A stretch of 5,364 nucleotides of DNA from Verrucomicrobiota bacterium. Its GTDB lineage: Bacteria > Verrucomicrobiota > Verrucomicrobiia > Verrucomicrobiales > DEV007. Within the stretch, counting starts at the first letter, position 1, and every line of letters starts with the position of its first letter. The notes under the pieces are model-generated. The model searched no databases. It saw only the letters and a program-made list of their open reading frames with translations, and was not told the DNA's origin. A program made the position numbers and the translations under genes. Of the stretch, positions 1-5,364 are shown in pieces. Location: contig JAHDIL010000155.1 in NCBI GenBank assembly GCA_020630835.1, forward strand, positions 1 through 5,364. Direction: 5' to 3'.

Positions 1-398
1 TCGATACCTTTGGTGCAGCTGATGATAACTGTTTCTGGACTAATCCCGACCTCTTTTAGCTGGTTCAGGACAAGGCCGGCTACTTGCGAGGGGACTACAA
101 GCAGAATTAGGGGTGCAGTGGCTGCTTCGCAGAGGTCGGTAGTTGCGGTGATAGTCTTCGGCAGCCCGACGCCTGGTAGATAGCCGCTATTGGTATGCTT
201 TTGGTTAATCTCATCTGCTACCGCCGGCTGATTGCCATATAGGCAGATAGGCAGGCCGCGCTCGGCTAAAACTACTGCCATGGCCGTTCCCCAGCTTCCC
301 GCTCCGAGAACACTCGCTTTTGTGAATCGTGAAACCGTATTCATCACAGCGATAGACGATGGGCTAGGGCCAGTTTGCAAACCAAATCCATCGTTCAT
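1..398 (-). CDS. gpsA: NAD(P)-dependent glycerol-3-phosphate dehydrogenase, N-terminal part (cut by window edge)
   Basis: This is the cytoplasmic enzyme that reduces dihydroxyacetone phosphate to sn-glycerol 3-phosphate for phospholipid synthesis. Only the N-terminal 132 codons lie in the window; the reading frame is open at base 1. The Rossmann dinucleotide-binding loop VLGAGSWGTAMA is seen at about residues 30-41. It is followed by the family signatures HTNSGYLPG (about 68-76), LLVVPSQVAG (about 99-108) and SCTKGI near the cut edge. The start is uncertain. The ATG at 398-396 overlaps the recQ TGA as ATGA, with a weak purine run (AGAGAG) 6 nt upstream, and gives an 18-residue N-terminal extension rich in Ser, Pro and Gly. 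The ATG at 344-342 gives MNTVSRFTKASVLGAG, nearer the usual family N-terminus, but has no ribosome-binding site at all. I chose 398 because the overlap suggests coupled translation after recQ. The family identity is secure; the start is not. Confidence 0.9.
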   Translation of the reverse strand, partial: MNDGFGLQTGPSPSSIAVMNTVSRFTKASVLGAGSWGTAMAVVLAERGLPICLYGNQPAVADEINQKHTNSGYLPGVGLPKTITATTDLCEAATAPLILLVVPSQVAGLVLNQLKEVGISPETVIISCTKGI

Positions 399-2362
399 CC
401 CAAACTCTCTACATAACTAAGAACAAGGGAAAACGGGCGTTCCTCGAGTTGCCCAAAGTCTTCGTCTCTCGTAAGTCGAGCTCTCGTCGTCGCTGGACTC
501 GATATGCCGCAGAGGAAACGAGCGATCTGGCGTGGAGTTTTTAGCGAGGCTTCGGTGCGATCTGCGGTTTTGCGCACAAGTTTGACTTCTTCCAAGGATA
601 GCGATTCGACCTGATCGTGCTCGAAAGCTACGTTGACCTTGTCGTTTTCGGCTGCGCAAACTGTGCACATGCCACACGGTTTCTCGTCGTGCCCGAAGTA
701 GCGGCCGAGATATTGAGGCAAACACGAGCGGCAGGAAAGGTATTTATAGACTTCACCCAATCTATCTAATTCCCGGTTTTCGTGTGTATGAAATCTCTCG
801 ATCAAATCCTGAGTGATCTCTTTGATGCTCGTCTTGCCATAGTCTGGAGCGTTTGGGCCTAATTCATACCGATGCCGCAGTCGCGTAGCTTTGACCCGAG
901 CGTGCCCCATCATCTCCAGTCCGTCGAGCACGCCCATGATCTTTTCGGTTTCTACTCCCATCTGATCGGCGATTTGCTCTGCCGGAAAGGTGATCCAAGA
1001 GCGGCCTTCTTTTCCTGCGCGAAAGAGTTGCTCCAGGAAATCTCTCTCATTCGCTGCTTGCGATGCAAGAACATCGGGGAAACTGCGAAGCAAGCGCACT
1101 TGAAATTCCGCATAGTAAGGCCCCAAAGGTTTAAGCACCTCACACATCTCCAGATAGGTCAGTGCCGTAGCGAGTGGTGCGGCGCGCACATCGAGCGAGA
1201 TGCCCAAATCGTAGCGGGAAATCGAGAATTTTTCGCCTTGAGTGAGCATATGGTGAGTGAAAGATCGAAGGGCGCTCGCCGAAGGGGTGTCACCGAAGAT
1301 GAAGTTTTCTAAGGTGAATCGGTCCTCAGGGCAGCCTAGGATCTCGCAGGTGCTCGGCAACCCGTCCCGTCCGGCGCGCCCTGCCTCCTGCAGGTAATTC
1401 TCTAGCGACTTCGGCAGGTTGTAGTGGAAAATGTGTCGGACATTGGGTTTGTCTACTCCCATTCCGAAGGCGATTGTTGCTACGATCGTTTCGATTCGAT
1501 CTGCCATGAAGTCATCTTGCCGTTCGGCGCGATCCTGTGCGCGCATTCCTGCGTGATAGGCAGCAGCAGCAATGCCGGCGACGCGCAAAGAGCTCGCCAC
1601 CTGTTCGGCGGTTCGTTGCAGAGTCACGTAGACAATGGTCGGGGCAAATCCGTCTCGCTGTCGGAGTTGCTCAATGAGAAATTCGTCTCGAGTCTCTCTT
1701 GTGTTGTCATGCACCCGAAAGGTGAGATTTGGACGGGCGAATCCTGTCCGAATCTCATTTTCGGGGGGGATCTCGAAGCGATCGAGTATTTGGGTGGCTA
1801 CCTGAGGTGTCGCTGTTGCCGTAAGGGCAAGGACTTGCGGGATCTTCAGCTCTTTTACCAGTGAGGTGAGTTTTAGGTAGTCAGGTCTGAAATTGTGTCC
1901 CCACTCCGAGATGCAATGTGCCTCATCGACGGCGAGCAGAGCGATTTTTACGTCGCGGAGTCGACGTTGAAAGCCGGCATTGCCCAGGCGTTCCGGCGCG
2001 ATGAAGAGTAGGCGCAGCTCTCCAGATGATAGCTGCTCATAGATCGTGAAGGCTTCATCCGCGGTGAGGGTAGAATCCAGTCGCGCAGCGGCGATGGAGC
2101 GTGCGGTTAGGCTCTCCACCTGATCCTTCATCAGGGCTATCAGGGGAGAGACGACGAGAGTTACGCCGGTAAGGGCGAGCGCTGGCAGCTGGTAGCACAA
2201 GCTCTTCCCACTGCCGGTAGGGAAGCAAGCTAGCGCCGACTGTCCATCGAGTATCCGATCGATAACCTCCCGCTGACCCTCGCGAAAAGCGGAGTGACCG
2301 AAGTGGTCCTGGAGGAGCTGGAGCGGTGCGGTAACCGTTTCTCCAGGATTTGTAGACTCCAA
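395..2362 (-). CDS. recQ: RecQ-family ATP-dependent DNA helicase
   Basis: RecQ is a 3'-5' superfamily 2 DNA helicase used in recombination and replication-fork repair. The 655-residue protein shows all helicase motifs in order: Q-like motif FREGQREVI (26-34), Walker A FPTGSGKS (47-54), DEAH box and aromatic-rich loop DEAHCISEWGHNFRPDY (146-162), LTATATP (180-186), FARPN (208-212), motif IV VYVTLQRTAEQV (244-255), AYHAGM (268-273), motif V ATIAFGMGVDKPNVRH (295-310) and motif VI QEAGRAGRDG (325-334). The C-terminal half differs from E. coli RecQ. A winged-helix-like stretch (about 375-500) precedes the zinc-type cysteines C544, C547, C563, C566 and C569. The protein ends in a small conserved tail (about 608-655, RQIARFLCGISSPATTRARL) also found in other bacterial RecQ-like proteins, and I see no HRDC domain. 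The start is TTG: no ATG or GTG occurs in frame between the upstream TAG (2380-2378) and the helicase domain, and there is no Shine-Dalgarno sequence. The gene sits 15 nt after the ABM gene and overlaps gpsA by 4 nt. Confidence 0.96.
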   Translation of the reverse strand: MESTNPGETVTAPLQLLQDHFGHSAFREGQREVIDRILDGQSALACFPTGSGKSLCYQLPALALTGVTLVVSPLIALMKDQVESLTARSIAAARLDSTLTADEAFTIYEQLSSGELRLLFIAPERLGNAGFQRRLRDVKIALLAVDEAHCISEWGHNFRPDYLKLTSLVKELKIPQVLALTATATPQVATQILDRFEIPPENEIRTGFARPNLTFRVHDNTRETRDEFLIEQLRQRDGFAPTIVYVTLQRTAEQVASSLRVAGIAAAAYHAGMRAQDRAERQDDFMADRIETIVATIAFGMGVDKPNVRHIFHYNLPKSLENYLQEAGRAGRDGLPSTCEILGCPEDRFTLENFIFGDTPSASALRSFTHHMLTQGEKFSISRYDLGISLDVRAAPLATALTYLEMCEVLKPLGPYYAEFQVRLLRSFPDVLASQAANERDFLEQLFRAGKEGRSWITFPAEQIADQMGVETEKIMGVLDGLEMMGHARVKATRLRHRYELGPNAPDYGKTSIKEITQDLIERFHTHENRELDRLGEVYKYLSCRSCLPQYLGRYFGHDEKPCGMCTVCAAENDKVNVAFEHDQVESLSLEEVKLVRKTADRTEASLKTPRQIARFLCGISSPATTRARLTRDEDFGQLEERPFSLVLSYVESLG

Positions 2363-2377
2363 AATGAAAGCCGTAGG

Positions 2378-2734
2378 CTAGACTTCGTCGGGGCAGAGGA
2401 TGAACCAGTCGATGGGCAAATGGCTTAGCGGGTCGCGCAGCTTTGCCAGCTCTGAGGCAGGGCCGTGAATCTCGAGTCGCTCGAATTCTGCGATTTTGAG
2501 AACTTCTCCCAGAGCTTCCCCGACATTCTCCAGATGATGAAGAGTCGCTTCCGCATCGCGATACCCTTCACGGCAGAAGATGATGTCCTCCGTTTTCGTG
2601 AAGCCATAGAAGAGGCAGCCTTCTTCGGATTTCGTCTTTTCGACAAAGTGAGAGAGGTTTTCCAAGAACTCGTCAAACTTTCCAGCATGCGGACGAAAGT
2701 AGGGGTGCAGGGTAACAGCGTTTTGAATAGGCAT
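2378..2734 (-). CDS. Putative ABM-fold (antibiotic biosynthesis monooxygenase / quinol monooxygenase-like) protein
   Basis: This 118-residue protein has the length and pattern of the dimeric alpha-beta ABM family of small cofactor-free monooxygenases and related proteins. The first strand is AVTLHPYFRPHAGKFDEFLENL (first half at residues 6-15). It is followed by an amphipathic helix, SEEGCLFYGFTKTEDIIFCREGY (about 36-58, the paired central strands), and a helix with the family-typical histidines near LHHLENVGEAL (65-75). A short C-terminal extension (about 92-118, ending PIDWFILCPDEV) goes beyond the core domain. No signal peptide or membrane segment is visible, so it is probably cytoplasmic. 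Members act on quinols, polyketides or haem, or have unknown substrates, so no substrate is assigned. The start is ATG at 2734-2732 without a clear Shine-Dalgarno sequence. It is the first gene of the leftward cluster with recQ and gpsA, and lies divergent to the sigma factor gene. Confidence 0.65.
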   Translation of the reverse strand: MPIQNAVTLHPYFRPHAGKFDEFLENLSHFVEKTKSEEGCLFYGFTKTEDIIFCREGYRDAEATLHHLENVGEALGEVLKIAEFERLEIHGPASELAKLRDPLSHLPIDWFILCPDEV

Positions 2735-2861
2735 GGCGAAAGGTAAAAACGGCTGCCGAAAAGGTCAAGCGGCGTAGGAGCTTCTCTCTGTTTCCTGGCG
2801 CGATCGCGGAAATTCATAGGTCAAACCGTAATCGGCTGGTCTGATTGGCATTTATTCGCAT
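2735..2861. promoter_or_regulatory. Divergent intergenic region between the ABM-recQ-gpsA cluster and the sigma factor operon
   Basis: These 127 bases must hold the start signals of both divergent units. Seen directly: GGTCAA occurs twice on the plus strand (2763-2768 and 2819-2824, starts 56 bp apart), that is, TTGACC on the minus strand. There is a perfect 10-bp palindrome CGCGATCGCG at 2799-2808, and a short dyad CGGC-T-GCCG at 2750-2758. On the plus strand, TTGGCA at 2845-2850 resembles a -35 box, but no matching -10 lies at normal spacing. TCTGAT at 2840-2845 resembles an ECF-type -10 box, but I find no GGAAC-like -35 at the right distance. No promoter for the sigma gene can be assigned with confidence. 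No riboswitch or RNA gene is recognisable. Confidence 0.45.
2740..2768 (-). promoter_or_regulatory. Possible housekeeping-type promoter for the ABM-recQ-gpsA cluster
   Basis: Read on the minus strand, TTGACC (2768-2763) matches five of six bases of the consensus -35 box. After exactly 17 nt it is followed by TACCTT (2745-2740), a poor -10 box (three of six). Transcription from it would begin about 6-7 nt further on, at or next to the A of the ATG at 2734, giving a leaderless or nearly leaderless mRNA. That would fit the missing Shine-Dalgarno sequence. The -10 match is weak, so this is only a candidate. Confidence 0.25.
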
Positions 2862-3416
2862 ATGATCCCTTTTCCTACAGTGATCGAAACAAGCCCATTT
2901 TCCTTCCAAAACGAGTTGGCTTCTATCCAGCCTGACCTGCGCTATTTTGTCCTTTCGTTGACGGCCTCTCGTCATGCTGCCGATGAGATTGTGCAAGATA
3001 CAAATACAATAGCCCTGTCGAAAAGTGATGTTTTTCAACCGGGCACCAGCATGAAAGCTTGGGTGTTTCAGATCGCCGCAAACCAGACCAAGCGCTGGCG
3101 CCGCGAAGAAACTCGACGCAATGGTAGGGAGGTATCAGGTGAGAACTTCTTTGCCTCACTCGCCGCAAGCGTTTCTGAAGAAGAGACCGCGTTCTCAGAG
3201 AAGAGGTTCGTTGATGAACAGGCAGCTCTCCAGGCGTGCATTGGTAAACTTCGTCCCAAACATCAAGAATTGATCTGCGCCCGCTATTTGCAGGACCGGG
3301 AGCTCAGCAATCTTTCATCCGAGTTTGGCCTGACTAACAACGCTCTGGCGCAAAAGCTTTTCCGCATCCGGAAACGTCTCGCCTCTTGCATAGAAGAAAC
3401 CCTTAAGAAAGCCTAA
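2862..3416 (+). CDS. ECF-type sigma-70 family RNA polymerase sigma factor (Planctomycete/Verrucomicrobia type)
   Basis: This 184-residue protein directs RNA polymerase to a specific regulon. The sigma region 2 helix is seen at about 23-83. It includes the core-binding and -10-melting stretch AADEIVQDTNTIALSKSDVF (39-58), then QPGTSMKAWVFQIAANQTKRWRR (about 59-81), the counterpart of the common FxPGTxFRAWxFxIA signature. A variable linker follows (84-115). Sigma region 4 is at about 120-175: LQACIGKLRPKHQELICARY (123-142), the helix-turn-helix ELSNLSSEFGLTNNALAQKL (147-166) and RIRKRLASCIEETL. Total length and lack of regions 1.1 and 3 fit ECF factors, and the C-terminal wording is close to the Rhodopirellula/Verrucomicrobium-type family. 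The start is ATG at 2862 without a Shine-Dalgarno sequence; GTG at codon 7 is an alternative. The gene lies 19 nt upstream of the probable anti-sigma fusion gene, so the two are almost certainly co-transcribed and functionally paired. Confidence 0.93.
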   Translation: MIPFPTVIETSPFSFQNELASIQPDLRYFVLSLTASRHAADEIVQDTNTIALSKSDVFQPGTSMKAWVFQIAANQTKRWRREETRRNGREVSGENFFASLAASVSEEETAFSEKRFVDEQAALQACIGKLRPKHQELICARYLQDRELSNLSSEFGLTNNALAQKLFRIRKRLASCIEETLKKA

Positions 3417-3435
3417 CTATAATTTTTCTATTAGT

Positions 3436-5364
3436 ATGAACTACGAATTTTCAGGATTGCTGAAGACTTTTTCCTTACGTGAGCTCACGGTCGAGGAGTC
3501 GGAGAGCCTCTGGCAGTGGATCGAATCCTGCGACGAGTGTCGTGAAGAGTGGAAACAATTTTGTCGGATGGATTCTCTCCTGGATCATCTTGATGGATCT
3601 GCTTTAGAGAAGAGCGGTGTTGAGGTGCCAGTCACCAACGTGGTCGAAATGACTGAAGTTGCATCACTTGAGGTGAAGGAGAAGAGACATTGGGGATTGG
3701 TTGGTTTAGCTGCTGGCATAGCTTTGGCTTTTCTGTTAGTAGTGAGCGGAGGTCAGAAAGATAATCTGTTAACCATCACTCCTCAGGGTCCTGATCCCGG
3801 CAGGCATGCTTTTGTGGACGATCCGATGGATGTGAGGAGCGTCGAGTCTCTGGAGCCATCAGACCCCCAGGATCGCTATGAAGCGATTGTTGCGACCCTG
3901 CCCATAAACGGATCACAGCAGAGACCTGCCACGAATTTTGAGAACGTATCAGTTTCTGACGGCGCTCGTATTGATTTTAACGACAAGATTCGTCCTTTGC
4001 TAGCCGACAAATGTTTTCATTGTCATGGGCCTGATGCTCATTCGCGAAAGGCCGATCTGAGGCTAGATACTAAGGAGGGAGCTTTTGCTGATCTCGGTGG
4101 CTATGCTGCTATCGAGCGAGGAAACGCAGCCGCTAGCGAAGTCGCCGTCCGTCTTTACGATGATGATCCCGATTCGATCATGCCTCCCCCCGAGTTTCAC
4201 AAGCCGCTAACAGATGAGGAGAAGGCTCTTATTGTTGCGTGGATTAATCAGGGAGCTGAGTGGAAGGATCATTGGTCTTTCGAGCCGATCGAGTTAGCAG
4301 AGGCAAAGCGAGTCGACTCTGATTGGGGGAAGAATGAGATCGATGCATTTATCCTCGCCAGGCTTGAGGAAGAAGGCCTGAGCCCTAATGCGCAGGCAGA
4401 TAAGTATACTCTAGCCCGGCGCGCTGCTTTGGATGTGCTAGGGATGCCGGCCTCTCCAGAGCAAGTGCAGGCATTTCTGTCCGATGAGCAGCCGGGAGCT
4501 TACGAGCGTTACCTTGATGAGCTTTTCGCTTCGAAACATTTTGGTGAGCATCAAGCTCGCTTCTGGCTCGACGCCTCGCGCTATGGTGATACTCACGGCA
4601 TGCATCTTGATAATTACCGAGAGATGTGGCCATACCGGGACTGGGTCATTGATGCGTATAACAGAAACAAGCCTTACGATCAGTTTACTGTCGAACAGTT
4701 GGCTGGAGATTTGTTAGAAAATCCCTCGATGGAGCAGCTGGTAGCGACTGGTTTCGTGCGTAACCACATCACAACGGCAGAGGGTGGGGCAATTGTGGAA
4801 GAGCTCGAAGCTCGAACCATGATTGATCGAACTGAAACCTTTTCCACGATCTATTTGGGCCTGACGACTGGATGTGCAGCCTGCCACGACCACAAATTCG
4901 ATCCTATCAGTCAGAAGGATTTTTATCAGCTCGGTGCATTCTTTAACAATGCGGATGGACCGATCATGGATGGGAACGCGCCAGCGATGTATCCCGTAGC
5001 CGTGTTTCCACCCGAGAACCTTGAAGCGAAGTGGATGAAGAATGAAAAACAAAAAGCGGACTATACGACCGCTTTGGCGAGCGAAATCAATCAAATCTCT
5101 GACTCGGAACTCGCACAGTGGTGGTCGTCTCCGGCGCGATTTGACCTTGAGAATTTCCATCCGATAGCTTCCGATAGCCTTCACTTTTACGCACCCTTTG
5201 ATGACACTGCGAGTGGTTCGGTGCGCGTGTTTGCTGAGGGCGAGGCGCGGACCGTGGCTATCCCCGACTCAGTAGCCCCCGCTATTGATCATCCACGAGG
5301 CGATCGAGGAGTCCGGTGTATTAAGGCCGGAGGTTTTACCTTCGACTTGTCATGGCCAAACGCT
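3436..5364 (+). CDS. Membrane-anchored anti-sigma-like / PSCyt1-DUF1549 (planctomycete cytochrome c) fusion protein, C-terminus beyond window
   Basis: One uninterrupted frame of 643 codons runs off the window. Residues 1-55 resemble the helical N-terminus of anti-sigma factors: SLRELTVEESESLWQW (13-28), then C32-D-E-C35. A basic KEKRH (81-85) precedes a single transmembrane helix at about 86-104 (WGLVGLAAGIALAFLLVVS). By the positive-inside rule this places the N-terminus in the cytoplasm and the rest outside. A linker (105-178) leads to PSCyt1 (about 179-275), with haem motif CFHCH (193-197) and a candidate axial Met in IMPPP (M249). DUF1549/PSCyt2 follows (about 298-505), with ASRYGDTHGMH (379-389), EQLAGDLL (420-427) and a second haem-type motif CAACHDHKFDP (480-490). 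A probable LamG-like domain begins near 580 (SLHFYAPFDD). By family precedent DUF1553 should follow downstream. Start ATG 3436 follows an in-frame TAG at 3391-3393 and lacks a Shine-Dalgarno sequence. The anti-sigma role is inferred; the PSCyt domains are clear. Confidence 0.9.
   Translation, partial: MNYEFSGLLKTFSLRELTVEESESLWQWIESCDECREEWKQFCRMDSLLDHLDGSALEKSGVEVPVTNVVEMTEVASLEVKEKRHWGLVGLAAGIALAFLLVVSGGQKDNLLTITPQGPDPGRHAFVDDPMDVRSVESLEPSDPQDRYEAIVATLPINGSQQRPATNFENVSVSDGARIDFNDKIRPLLADKCFHCHGPDAHSRKADLRLDTKEGAFADLGGYAAIERGNAAASEVAVRLYDDDPDSIMPPPEFHKPLTDEEKALIVAWINQGAEWKDHWSFEPIELAEAKRVDSDWGKNEIDAFILARLEEEGLSPNAQADKYTLARRAALDVLGMPASPEQVQAFLSDEQPGAYERYLDELFASKHFGEHQARFWLDASRYGDTHGMHLDNYREMWPYRDWVIDAYNRNKPYDQFTVEQLAGDLLENPSMEQLVATGFVRNHITTAEGGAIVEELEARTMIDRTETFSTIYLGLTTGCAACHDHKFDPISQKDFYQLGAFFNNADGPIMDGNAPAMYPVAVFPPENLEAKWMKNEKQKADYTTALASEINQISDSELAQWWSSPARFDLENFHPIASDSLHFYAPFDDTASGSVRVFAEGEARTVAIPDSVAPAIDHPRGDRGVRCIKAGGFTFDLSWPNA

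Noticed and set aside
232..420. 62-codon plus-strand frame across the gpsA start
   Set aside because: It is antisense to the GpsA nucleotide-binding region, which is unmistakable.
872..1312. 146-codon plus-strand open frame opposite recQ
   Set aside because: It lies wholly antisense to the helicase gene, which has full motif support; its translation shows no recognisable domain and reads like a shadow frame.
1424..1864. Another 146-codon plus-strand open frame opposite recQ
   Set aside because: It is antisense to the helicase core motifs. The equal length to the previous one is a coincidence; the two translations share no similarity.
2465..2746. 93-codon plus-strand frame opposite the ABM gene
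   Set aside because: It is antisense to a better supported gene and resembles no known protein.
2425..2817. 130-codon minus-strand frame overlapping the ABM gene
   Set aside because: It is out of frame with the ABM protein and has the Ser/Arg/Lys-rich composition of a shadow frame; the ABM frame carries the family-like pattern.
3417..3435. Possible terminator between the sigma gene and the fusion gene
   Set aside because: There is a short T-run (TTTTT) but no GC-rich hairpin before it; the 19-nt gap fits an operon.
3436..3760. Cleavable signal peptide at the start of the PSCyt protein
   Set aside because: The hydrophobic helix begins only near residue 86, after an acidic, soluble-looking stretch, which fits an internal membrane anchor rather than a signal peptide. 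A misassigned start is unlikely because no suitable start lies just before the helix.
4714..5184. 156-codon minus-strand open frame
   Set aside because: It overlaps the conserved DUF1549 coding region on the opposite strand, and its translation has no family pattern.

Overview
The window looks like chromosomal DNA of a Verrucomicrobiota bacterium; a Planctomycetota origin is less likely. The evidence is lineage-typical content: a short ECF sigma factor with the layout common in Planctomycetes and Verrucomicrobia, followed by a protein carrying the 'planctomycete cytochrome c' domains (PSCyt1 and PSCyt2/DUF1549). By eye the base composition is close to balanced. Clear Shine-Dalgarno sequences are absent or weak at every start examined. 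I cannot name a genus.

The left half (1 to 2734) is a minus-strand cluster of three genes read from right to left. A small protein of the antibiotic biosynthesis monooxygenase (ABM) fold comes first (2378-2734). Next is a RecQ-family DNA helicase (395-2362) with an uncommon C-terminal layout and a TTG start. Last is the N-terminal part of glycerol-3-phosphate dehydrogenase GpsA, cut by the window edge at base 1. Spacing is very tight: 15 nt between the first two genes and an ATGA stop/start overlap between recQ and gpsA. This suggests one transcript with coupled translation, although the three functions (small-molecule oxidation or stress, DNA repair, phospholipid precursor synthesis) have no obvious common pathway.

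A 127-nt intergenic region (2735-2861) separates this cluster from the divergent right-hand operon. The right half (2862 to the window end) is a plus-strand pair: an ECF-type sigma-70 factor (2862-3416), then, 19 nt later, a long open frame (3436 to past 5364, at least 643 codons). This second protein is the most interesting object here. Its N-terminus resembles a cytoplasmic anti-sigma zinc-finger (ZAS-like) helix bundle, and one transmembrane helix follows. Its extracytoplasmic part carries a cytochrome c-type CxxCH domain, a DUF1549 domain with a second CxxCH, and the beginning of a probable LamG-like domain. The natural reading is a sigma/anti-sigma switch in which the membrane-bound anti-sigma factor is fused directly to a haem-binding, probably enzymatic, periplasmic module. 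The function of these PSCyt/DUF1549/DUF1553 proteins is not settled; they are often encoded near sulfatases. The signal sensed is therefore unknown.

No tRNA, rRNA, CRISPR array, insertion sequence or convincing terminator was seen. No stretch longer than 300 bases lacks a gene.
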